Assembly (NCBI GenBank): GCA_013822725.1
Contig: PNKX01000028.1
Coordinates: 1-55,666, forward strand
Origin: Pirellula sp.
Lineage (GTDB): Bacteria; Planctomycetota; Planctomycetia; Pirellulales; Lacipirellulaceae
Length of the DNA: 55,666 nucleotides
Reading direction: 5' to 3'
A program made the translations under genes and the position numbers. Of the stretch, positions 8,398-16,607 are shown piece by piece (position 1 is the first letter of the stretch; each line of letters begins with the position of its first letter). The notes under the pieces are model-generated. The model was given only the letters and a program-made list of their open reading frames with translations. It was not told the origin of the DNA and ran no database searches.

Positions 8398-8850
8398 GTG
8401 ACTTTCAAAAAGAAGTTCTCCGTCAGGGCAATTTTCGTCGTCATGACGCTGCTCGTCGTCGCGTTGGGTTATGGCCAGTGGCGGAGGCAGAGCATTCTCA
8501 AGGAAGTCGGCCATCTTGAGGAAGCAGGCGTCAACGTAATGCTCAAGCGGGGTTGGTGGACGTTGGCTTGGTTGCCGTCGCCCCAGTCGGCTCAACTCGA
8601 CGCCGATGAGGTTGCCGGGGGAGATCTCCGGATTGGAGAAGCAACTTATGAAATAGGCGACGCTGATGAACGACTTCAAGAGCTCAGAGAACAACTCAGG
8701 CATCTTAGGGTCGGGCGGTTGGTCGTGCATTTCAAAAAAATCAGCGGCGCGCAGCATACATTCCTGTTTGACTTGAGCCTGGGAGAAGCTGCCAACGGCC
8801 AATACCGGCTGAGCGACGTTGAGGCGCCCTCGCTTGTGCCGGGTCAATGA
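8398..8850 (+). CDS. Single-pass membrane protein of unknown function
   Basis: A 150-residue protein beginning MTFKKKFSVRAIFVVMTLL, i.e. a positively charged start and one N-terminal membrane helix (about 10-25), followed by a soluble, probably exported domain. This N-terminal pattern (basic, FSVRAIF/FSIRTLL, hydrophobic) is common in planctomycete membrane proteins. The start codon is GTG. It belongs to the run of small membrane proteins from 6572 to 9930. Function unknown. Confidence 0.65.
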   Translation: MTFKKKFSVRAIFVVMTLLVVALGYGQWRRQSILKEVGHLEEAGVNVMLKRGWWTLAWLPSPQSAQLDADEVAGGDLRIGEATYEIGDADERLQELREQLRHLRVGRLVVHFKKISGAQHTFLFDLSLGEAANGQYRLSDVEAPSLVPGQ

Positions 8851-8877
8851 CTACCGATTAAACAACGGAGTTCCGTA

Positions 8878-9021
8878 ATGAAATCTCGCCCCGTTAAGGC
8901 GGTCATCGCCTTGGTTGCGATTCTGGCGTTCACGTTCAGCAGTTGGCTGTTCTACTCGAAGTACCGACTCCAGCGGGCCCAGGAGAATCGGGCCAATCAG
9001 GCGGCTGCGCCGAACCCATAA
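8878..9021 (+). CDS. 47-residue single-pass membrane protein
   Basis: A very short gene starting MKSRPVKAVIALVAIL and ending NQAAAPNP. It has a basic N-terminus, one membrane helix (about residues 8-26) and a short polar C-terminal tail rich in Gln, Asn and Ala. GGAG lies 7 bases before ATG, an ideal ribosome binding site, and the gene sits 27 bases after the previous stop in the same direction. It is too short for domain assignment. It may be a small regulatory or accessory membrane protein of the 6572-9930 cluster. Confidence 0.6.
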   Translation: MKSRPVKAVIALVAILAFTFSSWLFYSKYRLQRAQENRANQAAAPNP

Positions 9022-9186
9022 TTCGTAAAACAGCACGGCGGGGACTGTTTTCCAACTGACGAACTGGAGGGTATTGCGCGCATGGCGTTGTTATTATTGA
9101 ATGCGGGGGCGGGCGAATCGGGTAATGGTTTGATCACCGTTGCGACTGATTGACGAAGCCAACCATGACCATCTAGTCCCTCATTC

Positions 9187-9726
9187 ATGGATGAGCAGAT
9201 GCACATGAAAACAGCTCAAGGCAAGGCCGATATAATCATGACGGCCTTCAATATTTGGTGCTTCTGTATGGCATCCTTGATTGCGTTAGCCGCAGGTTGC
9301 TGGATGTTTCTTGGCCCGAAGGTGCAAATCATCGACTCGATCGACTTAGATCAGAGCGGAATCTCGAACCCTTACAACGATCTGCCGGCTGACGGGCCTA
9401 TGGTTTGCGGGACGAGCTTTCTCCGCTTGCCCAGTCGGTTTCTGGCGGGCAAGGCTGATCCAAAGCGGCTGATAGATTGGACGAGCCGCCAATGGCCGCC
9501 AGGCAGCATCGACAGGACTGAAGTCGTCAACGGTAACATTAAGTGGGATTACGATGAGGAGGCTGTCAAGCAGGCGGGCCTGCCCGAATACTTCGCCACG
9601 AAGGGAGACAAATGCCTCCATCTTCAAAAGGTAGAGAAGGGTCTGGACCACTTGATCTTCATCAACCTCAGCGCCGGGACGTTCAAATATCAATCCAGCG
9701 GGCTCGATGGAGACGGCGAGGAGTAA
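9187..9726 (+). CDS. Membrane-anchored protein of unknown function
   Basis: A 179-residue protein with one membrane helix near the N-terminus (about residues 20-45) and a soluble, probably exported C-terminal domain with several aromatic residues. The start is not certain: ATG codons occur at 9187, 9199 and 9205. It is followed 3 bases later by another small membrane protein, so those two are likely co-translated. Family not recognised. Confidence 0.65.
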   Translation: MDEQMHMKTAQGKADIIMTAFNIWCFCMASLIALAAGCWMFLGPKVQIIDSIDLDQSGISNPYNDLPADGPMVCGTSFLRLPSRFLAGKADPKRLIDWTSRQWPPGSIDRTEVVNGNIKWDYDEEAVKQAGLPEYFATKGDKCLHLQKVEKGLDHLIFINLSAGTFKYQSSGLDGDGEE

Positions 9727-9729
9727 GCT

Positions 9730-9930
9730 GTGCGCTTCACCATCCGCTTCTGCCTGTTGGCAGTGATGCCGTTCGTGGCCCTACTCGGGACGATTTGGGG
9801 GATCGGGTTGCTGCCGCCGCGGGGCGTTTCGGCCTTCGCCCACGTCGGCCCCATTCTGGGCGCTGAGGCGTTGTGGATCGCGTGCGTGTCGCTTTATCTG
9901 TTCTTGAGCCACCGAGACGGGGAGAAGTAG
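9730..9930 (+). CDS. 66-residue two-helix membrane protein
   Basis: A GTG-started small protein (MRFTIRFCLLAVMPFVALL...) with two hydrophobic segments (about 6-27 and 40-59) and a charged C-terminus RDGEK. GAGGAG lies just upstream within the end of the preceding gene, three bases away. It closes the 6572-9930 run. Function unknown. Confidence 0.6.
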   Translation: MRFTIRFCLLAVMPFVALLGTIWGIGLLPPRGVSAFAHVGPILGAEALWIACVSLYLFLSHRDGEK

Positions 9931-9934
9931 GCGC

Positions 9935-9969
9935 AAAAAAACAGAACGCGCTCCGAAGAGCGCGTTCTG
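9935..9969 (-). terminator. Intrinsic terminator of the minus-strand PEP-CTERM gene
   Basis: An 11-bp perfect stem (9942-9952 with 9959-9969, CAGAACGCGCT) and 6-base loop, followed on the minus strand by a run of seven T. It lies about 80 bases past the stop of the gene at 10049. Confidence 0.8.
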
Positions 9970-10048
9970 CTCGGCGGCAAACTTTGCTGCGGCAACAACC
10001 CCCGAAGTTGCCGGCAACGAAACGTGCCGCTTCTGGGACGTTGGCGAC

Positions 10049-11614
10049 CTAGCCGACCCTGCGACGGCGCAGTACGCCGAGGGGGACGAGGCCCAACGCC
10101 ACCAGCAGCTGTGAAGTCGGTTCAGGGACAGCGGCCGCCGCGCTTGCGCTGCCCGCGCCAAACGCCTGCTTCCAAATCGCGAGGTCAGCGGCGTCGATCG
10201 TTCCGTCGCCGTTGCCGTCGGCGCCCGCGAACGGCGCTGTCGACGTCCCCGCCTCGCGTTGCCAGCGCAGGAAGTCGTTGCCGTCAACGTCGCCGTTGCG
10301 GTCGTAGTCGCCGCTAGCGATCAGCGACCTGATGGAGTAGATCTTTCCACTGTTCGCTCCTGACGCCGAGAATCCCCCCTGCGATGAAATATCAGCCGCA
10401 TACAGCGTGTCGACAGTGGCCAGCAATCCATCGAGATGCCCGACCGTCGGATCGGCGTTAGGCACGACATAAAACTGTTCGTTTGAATCGAGGTCGACGA
10501 AGGCGAGTGGGTTTTCTTCGTTAGCGACGCCAGCCGAACCAAATCGCCCATGGAAGCCGGCGAACAGTCCGTTGGCAAGCGGCTCCGGGAACATCGGCGG
10601 AGCGAAGGCGATTTCGTTCACCCCTTCGGCCTCGTCGCCATTGGGCGGCGGAATCGGTTGAAACGCGGCGATTGGCCGAACCCCCACATTGCCGACGGCG
10701 ACCCCGGTGCGATACGCCTCGTAAGAGGAGGGAAATCCAAAATGGGGGGTGACGGTCCCCAACTGGACCTCTGGAACGACGTTGATCTCGTCCGCACTGT
10801 GCGGTTCGTTCACATCGACGAGACCGTCAATGCCGTTATCTCCGAGGTAGAGGTCGCCTGTCAGGGGATGGAAAGCCATCCCCGTGGCGTTACGCAATCC
10901 CGCGGCGATTTGGACCGGAGCGCTTGCCGTGAGTCCTCCCGGTCCGTCGGTCAATTCGATGCGATGCACTGCGTCGCCCGCCAACGTCCCAGCGGCGCCG
11001 AAGCTGCCGGACAAGGTCACTGTGCGCGTCGTGACGGCAAAGTTCGAGTCCGAGCCGAGTTGGAAATAGAGTTCGTATCGATTGCCGGCTGTAGGACTCC
11101 TACGCAGCGCGAGCGCTGAGTGAGGGTGGAGCCAACTGCCAGCAGGGTAGTTCAACTCGATCCCCCCCAAATAGGTTAGAGGATCAGCCGGCGTCGGACC
11201 CAGGCGATAAAGCGAAATCGGCGTGCCAGCGCCTTGGCCGGTGACGGCCACCAAATCTCCGGCGCGTCGCAGCGCGGAGAGCTTTCCGCCCGGAACGTTC
11301 GCGACTAATGTCTGTCGTACGTCGGCCACGCCGTCGTCGTTCGTGTCGGCCAATCTCAAGATGGCCCCCGTGGTGCTGCCGAAGAAGTTGTTGCCGTTCG
11401 AAACGGCCGTCAGCACCGACCCGTCGTCGAGTTCGGCCATCCCCACGGGGAAATTTAGCCCGTCAGCAAAGAGCGTGACGCTCAGCAGGCTAGGGTCGAG
11501 TCCCGGCGCGGTCACCGTCAGGGCACGTGCCGGTTGAGCTGTCAGGGCGACGATGGCCACGGCGGCTACTGCGGCAGTACTCCTACCGGTGCAACTCGAT
11601 CGGAGTCGACTCAT
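10049..11614 (-). CDS. Beta-propeller (sugar-dehydrogenase-like) protein with dockerin repeats and PEP-CTERM
   Basis: A 521-residue exported protein with a signal peptide (ending ARA-L). The body resembles soluble PQQ-glucose-dehydrogenase/SMP-30-type beta-propellers ([43 protein letters not shown]). A dockerin-type pair of calcium loops follows ([14 protein letters not shown] and [14 protein letters not shown]), then a PEP-CTERM tail (VPEPTS ... LRRRRVG). It is probably exported and sorted to the envelope; catalysis is unproven because key PQQ ligands cannot be checked by eye. The start at 11614 has AAGGAG seven bases upstream; a longer frame begins at 11668 without one. Confidence 0.87.
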   Translation of the reverse strand: MSRLRSSCTGRSTAAVAAVAIVALTAQPARALTVTAPGLDPSLLSVTLFADGLNFPVGMAELDDGSVLTAVSNGNNFFGSTTGAILRLADTNDDGVADVRQTLVANVPGGKLSALRRAGDLVAVTGQGAGTPISLYRLGPTPADPLTYLGGIELNYPAGSWLHPHSALALRRSPTAGNRYELYFQLGSDSNFAVTTRTVTLSGSFGAAGTLAGDAVHRIELTDGPGGLTASAPVQIAAGLRNATGMAFHPLTGDLYLGDNGIDGLVDVNEPHSADEINVVPEVQLGTVTPHFGFPSSYEAYRTGVAVGNVGVRPIAAFQPIPPPNGDEAEGVNEIAFAPPMFPEPLANGLFAGFHGRFGSAGVANEENPLAFVDLDSNEQFYVVPNADPTVGHLDGLLATVDTLYAADISSQGGFSASGANSGKIYSIRSLIASGDYDRNGDVDGNDFLRWQREAGTSTAPFAGADGNGDGTIDAADLAIWKQAFGAGSASAAAAVPEPTSQLLVALGLVPLGVLRRRRVG

Positions 11615-12343
11615 GGCGGTGCTCCTTGTGCTGGCGCGCCGACGAGGCGTCATTATGTTTTTTGACAATGAGCAGGTGAAAAGAAAGTGGATGCCGCAAA
11701 GCGACCATGCCCGTCATGTTACTTCAAATGCGCAAAAAACAGGGTAAGAAAACGCTTGCAATTTTATGCGTGAAGCATAGACTCTCGGCTACTCGCATGG
11801 CGGCGTAGGGAACAGAGAGGCAACGTTCCGATCGTCTCCAGCACCTTTTCTCATTCGATGGCGTTTTACGCGCACGTTCCGCGCTATGGCGATGCCATGG
11901 TTGCGACAAAGCAGGTTCGCTTATCGATGGCGGCAACTCTCAGTTGTTTGATCGTGTTCGCCAGCAGTTCACCGAAGCAGGAATCGACGCTTAAACGCTT
12001 GCGTCATGCAAAAGTTTCGTAGTTCCATTTTTTAATTCGCCTGAGGTCAGGTGGTCGTTGACGATGCGCAAACGGTGCATCGCGTCTTGTTGCGCTTGCA
12101 ACGTGACGTGTGCAGCATCGTGATTGCGCATGCCAGCCGATATGCGCCCGTGTTGCGCATCGTCAATGCTCGCCTGGGATGGCTGCCATCACGACGACGA
12201 TTGGATTGAAGCTGCTTGATCGCCATCGTTTCGCCGTCGCTGGAGGCGTTTTGATTGTGCTCGCGCACCGCATCGTTGAATTTTGAGTTAAGGGTATGAG
12301 GCTTGATTCGCCCGGTAATTCACTTTCTTTGAGGGAGATTAGT
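11615..12343. other. 729-bp intergenic region between divergent PEP-CTERM genes
   Basis: No gene is supported. It contains a 14-bp inverted repeat TTGACGATGCGCAA (12058-12071) / TTGCGCATCGTCAA (12153-12166) with further TGCGCA motifs between the arms, which could be a regulator site or a small repeat. GAGGGA lies just before the ATG at 12344. No clear promoter could be assigned to either gene. Confidence 0.5.
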
Positions 12344-13516
12344 ATGATGTCGCTTCGTAATCGTTTCTGGCTCCAATCATTGCGCGCTGGCGGGGCGTTG
12401 GCCGCGATCGCGATCGCGGTCGCAGACGTTGCGCCGGCGAAGGCGCAAACGGTGCGCAACTACAACGTCCAGTTCACCGGAACGGCGCCCACCATTGACG
12501 GCGTCGTGAACGCCGGCGAATGGGCGAACGCCGCCACGGCCTCTGGTTCATGGGGCGTCTTGCGAGAAGCGGAAGGCGAACTCGATACCGACGGCAATCG
12601 GTTCCGCATGATGTGGGACGCCAACAACTTGTACGTCTTGTACGAAACCAACTTCAACACCTTTATCGATCCGGTCGACAAGATCGGAACCCCTAACCCC
12701 AACCTCAACTTTGGCCAAGATAACCTTAACATGTATTTGGACCCCAATACTGACGGCGGTCCGAACTTCGTCGACAATCCGGAAGACAACGTCGACGGCT
12801 ATCAGTTTGCTTTCAATCAGTACCATGATCCCGACGGCGGCTCGTTGACCTCCACCAACGCGAATCGCCAAGGGGTCGGTATCTACACCGAGGCGCATGC
12901 TAATACCCCTTTCGGCAATCAAGCGAACTGGGGCGGCGCTGGCGCCACGCTAGTTGGCGGCGAAGCGATGCAGAACATTGTCGTGTCGCAGCGCAACGGC
13001 GTCTCGGGCGGCGTGGCCGAGGTCGTCTTCCCATTCGCCAACTTCAACGCCGACGCCGTCACCCCTGGAACAACCGACGCCGCCGACTTCGATAGCGACG
13101 GCTTGGTCGACGGCGATGACTTCCTGATCTGGCAGCGAAACTTGGGGGCCACCGGTCAGACCGACAAGTCGACCGGCGACGCCAACCTCGACGGCAACGT
13201 CGACGCGGCTGACCTTGATGCATGGAAGACAGCCCACGGCACGAACACCCAGCATATCACTGGTCTCAATGCCACCAGCGGCGTCGACCCTGGCGACGTT
13301 TGGTTCTTCAACATGTCCCAGATCAATAATTCGGGCGACCCAAATAACTTCTTGCCGATTTGGAATTGGCACTCGCAACAGTCATTCGCCTACCGGCCGC
13401 ACGGAACGCTCACGTTCCTCGGCGCGCCAGCGGCTGCCGCAGTGCCCGAGCCGGCCTCGTTGGCCCTCGTCGCGAGTGTGATCGCAGGCATGGGGCTGAT
13501 GCGTCGCCGCGCCTAA
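12344..13516 (+). CDS. CBM9-like sugar-binding protein with dockerin repeats and PEP-CTERM
   Basis: A 390-residue exported protein with a signal peptide (to about residue 35, APAKAQ). The N-terminal half opens with PTIDGVVNAGEWANA and continues FRMMWDANNLYVLYE, the hallmark of CBM9/DOMON-like domains that bind sugars or heme. A dockerin-like module follows (DFDSDGLVDGDDF, GDANLDGNVDAADL), interrupting the end of the CBM9-like domain, which resumes with DVWFFNMSQIN. The PEP-CTERM tail is VPEPASLALVASVIAGMGLMRRRA. The position of the dockerin pair inside rather than after the binding domain is unusual. The start is the ATG at 12344 after GAGGGA; ATG 12347 is also possible. Confidence 0.87.
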   Translation: MMSLRNRFWLQSLRAGGALAAIAIAVADVAPAKAQTVRNYNVQFTGTAPTIDGVVNAGEWANAATASGSWGVLREAEGELDTDGNRFRMMWDANNLYVLYETNFNTFIDPVDKIGTPNPNLNFGQDNLNMYLDPNTDGGPNFVDNPEDNVDGYQFAFNQYHDPDGGSLTSTNANRQGVGIYTEAHANTPFGNQANWGGAGATLVGGEAMQNIVVSQRNGVSGGVAEVVFPFANFNADAVTPGTTDAADFDSDGLVDGDDFLIWQRNLGATGQTDKSTGDANLDGNVDAADLDAWKTAHGTNTQHITGLNATSGVDPGDVWFFNMSQINNSGDPNNFLPIWNWHSQQSFAYRPHGTLTFLGAPAAAAVPEPASLALVASVIAGMGLMRRRA

Positions 13517-13607
13517 ACGCGACGTCGCCGCCGTTTGAACGTGCTGAACTGGCGAAATAGGGCGAAGGTTGGGGGGCACCAATATTCGCTTCGATTCGCC
13601 GCTGAGC

Positions 13608-13643
13608 GGACCGCGCCTTGCGTCCCGTCGCGGGGCGCGGTCC
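13608..13643 (+). terminator. Possible hairpin terminator after the CBM9-like gene
   Basis: A 10-bp perfect stem GGACCGCGCC (13608-13617) / GGCGCGGTCC (13634-13643) about 90 bases past the stop, followed by only a weak T-rich stretch (GTCCTATTGTT). The remaining spacer to 14003 holds no gene I can support. Confidence 0.45.
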
Positions 13644-14003
13644 GTCCTATTGTTAGATCATCCGCTTGCCGACAACTGCTCGGCCTGTGCGCTACCACAA
13701 TCCAACTACATGTAGCCCGCGGGTGTATTCCGTCGAGAAATTTTGCAGCCAGGTTCCGCGATTTCTCATCTCCAGCGGACCGCCGATGGCTCGACTTGCT
13801 CAGGCGCGCCGTCGCAACGGGTTGGCGCTAGGCACGAGCCTTTCTAAACGGCGTCGACGGCACGACCCTCTGAAAGTTCGAACGGCTTGGGCCAAGCAAG
13901 AACAGCGCCATAGTCGCCTCCATGGGTCGGCCACATGCACTCCGGGTTAAGATAAGCTCGCTTGGCGACAGAATTCTCTCGCGAACTGGCGAGCATTGCG
14001 CAA

Positions 14004-14651
14004 TCATCCTTCGCTGCTGCATCGAAGCAAGTGGTTCTTGAACCCCGCCTGCTTAAGAGTCTGCCACGACTCCAGGATCTCAGCCGGCAGTTCATGCGGC
14101 GCCTGGTAGCCCCGAGCGGGATATTTGAGAATCCGATCGACGTCGCCGACCATTTCGTCGATCGCGCCGAGGATGCCGACGACGTTGGAAACCTCTTCCG
14201 GAAAGCTAAGCGGCGGGGCGTCGACGAATGCCATGACGCCGGGCCACTGGACGGGGATGGTCAGGCGCACACGGAGAACGGAGTTCGGCTTGGTGACGAA
14301 CGTCACGCGCTCAAGCGTCGGCGCGAGCCTGCGGACGAAGGCGATGTTCTCGCCGAAGTTCGTGGCCTGATCTTCAATCAGAATGGCGTCAGGAGCGATG
14401 CCATTTTGCAGAGCTCGCTCCCGAAAGATGTGGGCTTCGGGAACGCTCCATAAATGTCTGGTCCAATTGCCAGTGTCGCCCGATAGGATCAGCAATGGCG
14501 CGACCCCTTGCTGAATTAAATTGCAGGCGTAGTCGCAGACGCGCAGGTCGTACGAGCAACAGATGATGACCGCCTCGCAGTAGGCATGGTTGCGGTTGGC
14601 CGAAAGATACTGCCAAAGGCGTTGCGAGGCCGCCATGGTCAGTGAATACAT
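14004..14651 (-). CDS. YdcF/SanA-like DUF218 domain protein
   Basis: A 215-residue soluble protein of the YdcF/ElyC/SanA (DUF218) type. Recognisable parts are the opening strand AVIICCSYDLRVCDYACNLIQQG, LLILSGDTGNWTR, the E-A-x-I-F segment (PEAHIFRERALQNGIAPDAILIED) and TNFGENIAFVRR. Family members are linked to envelope or exopolysaccharide processes in E. coli, and YdcF binds S-adenosylmethionine, but this protein lacks the N-terminal membrane helices of SanA/ElyC. The start may be 14651 or the second ATG at 14636. It faces the DUF1559 gene divergently. Confidence 0.78.
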   Translation of the reverse strand: MYSLTMAASQRLWQYLSANRNHAYCEAVIICCSYDLRVCDYACNLIQQGVAPLLILSGDTGNWTRHLWSVPEAHIFRERALQNGIAPDAILIEDQATNFGENIAFVRRLAPTLERVTFVTKPNSVLRVRLTIPVQWPGVMAFVDAPPLSFPEEVSNVVGILGAIDEMVGDVDRILKYPARGYQAPHELPAEILESWQTLKQAGFKNHLLRCSSEG

Positions 14652-14730
14652 GCGGATAGATCGCCAAAAAATTAACGGGAGTTCCTAACGCCTTCTTGTA
14701 GCGAAGCTCGATTTTAAAGGCAATCGTCGC

Positions 14731-14736
14731 TATAAT
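14731..14736 (+). promoter_or_regulatory. Candidate -10 box in the 14652-14973 spacer
   Basis: A perfect TATAAT lies 238 bases before the DUF1559 start, but no convincing -35 element sits 16-18 bases upstream. Nothing else in this 322-base spacer could be identified. Confidence 0.3.
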
Positions 14737-14973
14737 ATTGAGTAACCGTGCGGACCGAATTTAACATCGGCCTCGCAACCCAGGCAGGGAAGAACAGGAC
14801 GCCGCGGACTGGCATATCGACGGCAGCGATGCGTCAGACGGAAGTTTGTTGGCAGGGCTTTGTTGCTATCAGCAGTGCTGTTATCAAAACGCGACCGCCA
14901 AGGTACATCGGAACAGTCTCGTTCACAGGAATCGAGACGGTGCTTAACCATCTTCAAGCCTGAGGACGATTCG

Positions 14974-15999
14974 ATGCCCAACGCCATGGGCCGCGGTCAA
15001 CGCGGCTTCACTCTCGTCGAACTCTTGGTCGTGATTGCCATTATCGGCGTCTTGGTGGCGCTGCTGCTGCCGGCCGTGCAGGCGGCCCGCGAGGCGTCGC
15101 GACGATCGAGTTGCCAGAACAAGCTGAAGCAGTTCGGTTTAGCTCTGCTCAACTATGAGTCGGCGAAGAAGGAGTTTCCCGCCGGTTCATTGGGTATTAT
15201 CGGCGTGGGGACGGGTAACCAGGTGCCCTACTGGTCGCCTCAAGCGCAGATGCTGGCATACTTTGAGCAGGGCGTGATTGCTGCACGACTCAATTTTAAC
15301 GACAACCCGTGGAGCGATGCAAACTATCGAGTCGCAGCCACGCAACCTGATCTTTTCATTTGCCCGAGCGACAGCGTCAATGACCAGCCGAACCGCGAGG
15401 ATATGGGGTGGAGCAACTACCACGGCAACGCCGGCAGCTGGGTGAGGTTGACGAAAACCTGGGACGGCGTCTTCGGACCCTACGCCCCCAAATTTCCTAA
15501 TGTGACTTCTGGTGGTTTCTACGCTCAGCTACCGCCGGTGACCATGGGCCAGATCGCCGACGGTACGAGCAACACGGCTGCGTTTGCCGAGATGGCCAAT
15601 GCCTATGGCAACGACACTCAGGCGCCAAAAAGCAAAACTGCCGATTGCTTTGAACGTGCGATTCCAGCGACTTCAGCGACAGCCGCCTGGAATGCCATCA
15701 ATGCTTCCAGCTGGGAATCGTCGTCCATCGCAGCCGGCACTTGGCGCTGGCGAGGCTATCCCTGGAGCGAGGGAACGGTGTGGCGGACGTGGTACAACCA
15801 TTTGCAGCCGCCGAACGCGGTTTGCTGGCGACCCTGCATCGATTGTTGGTGGGACCTCATCACGCCCGCATCGAGTTACCATACGGGCGTCACAAACGTC
15901 TTGATGTGCGACGGCAGCGTGCAGGCCATTGCCGACGGCATGGACGTCGAGCCGTGGCTGCAAACTGGCACGCGCGACGGTTCGCCGAAGATCCAGTAG
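14974..15999 (+). CDS. DUF1559 protein with pseudopilin-type N-terminus
   Basis: A 341-residue protein beginning with a short basic leader and a type IV pilin-like cleavage/methylation site ([32 protein letters not shown]). The DUF1559 domain follows: [42 protein letters not shown] and a C-terminal [18 protein letters not shown]. Such proteins are greatly expanded in planctomycetes and are thought to be processed by prepilin peptidase and assembled by a type II secretion/type IV pilus-like system. The start has GAGG eight bases upstream. A small lipoprotein-like gene follows, a common pairing in this phylum. Confidence 0.93.
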   Translation: MPNAMGRGQRGFTLVELLVVIAIIGVLVALLLPAVQAAREASRRSSCQNKLKQFGLALLNYESAKKEFPAGSLGIIGVGTGNQVPYWSPQAQMLAYFEQGVIAARLNFNDNPWSDANYRVAATQPDLFICPSDSVNDQPNREDMGWSNYHGNAGSWVRLTKTWDGVFGPYAPKFPNVTSGGFYAQLPPVTMGQIADGTSNTAAFAEMANAYGNDTQAPKSKTADCFERAIPATSATAAWNAINASSWESSSIAAGTWRWRGYPWSEGTVWRTWYNHLQPPNAVCWRPCIDCWWDLITPASSYHTGVTNVLMCDGSVQAIADGMDVEPWLQTGTRDGSPKIQ

Positions 16000-16102
16000 C
16001 AGGCGATTTTGCAGCGTCCTAATCGCGTCGCGTCATGCCTTTTCGTTTTGTTCCCACGATGGTTTCTCTCCTGCATTTCAATCAATAGGTAGTGAGATAT
16101 TC

Positions 16103-16312
16103 ATGAAAGTCGACCGCATTCGACTGCGTCTCTGGGTAACTTCCATTCCGTCAGCGGCCGGACTGCTCTTGATGGCTTGTGCGCTGACGACCGGTTGCGC
16201 GGAAAAGGCCGTTGAGAAGACGCCCGAGCAGTTTGAACAAGCTCGCGAAAAGCATTTTGAAATGATGCGACAGGAATCCGGCCAGGCGCCGACAGCCGCG
16301 GGCCAAAAGTAG
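16103..16312 (+). CDS. Small lipoprotein-like secreted protein
   Basis: A 69-residue protein with a basic N-terminus, hydrophobic segment (about 11-27) and a single cysteine in ALTTGCAEK that would suit lipid modification, although the -3 residue is Thr rather than Leu. The mature part is charged and helical (EQFEQAREKHFEMMRQESGQ). It lies 103 bases after a DUF1559 gene and is followed by a terminator, so the two probably form one unit. The true start is the ATG at 16103; upstream in-frame codons give no signal peptide. Confidence 0.65.
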   Translation: MKVDRIRLRLWVTSIPSAAGLLLMACALTTGCAEKAVEKTPEQFEQAREKHFEMMRQESGQAPTAAGQK

Positions 16313-16373
16313 TTTCGCTAGCCGCCAGCGCCGTGACACCAAGGCGCAGCGATCTCTCACCGTATGGCTCAAT

Positions 16374-16408
16374 AGCGCCCGTAACCGGCTGCGGGGCGGG
16401 CGCTTTTC
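16374..16408 (+). terminator. Intrinsic terminator after the DUF1559/lipoprotein-like unit
   Basis: Stem AGCGCCCG (16374-16381) / CGGGCGCT (16397-16404), followed by TTT and C. It sits 62 bases after the stop at 16312. Confidence 0.6.
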
Positions 16409-16607
16409 TAATGCGCGAAGCTCACGGCGGCCGTTAAGGGCCAGCTTAAGCGGGATTGCCGGCGTTTGCTCGGAAATTGCACTGAACGGCGACGGTCTGC
16501 GCTGGCATTTTGTGGAGTAGACTTCAGCGAACGTCTACCCGTCGGATCGCCAATCAGGCGACGCCGACTCCCGAATTTTCACGCGCTGCCGCCAACGCCT
16601 ATCTCTG

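Noticed and set aside
14840..14870. Possible sigma-54 promoter (TTGGCAGGGCTTTGTTGCT) before the DUF1559 gene at 14974
   Set aside because: The GG to GC distance is 12 bases instead of 10, outside what sigma-54 tolerates.
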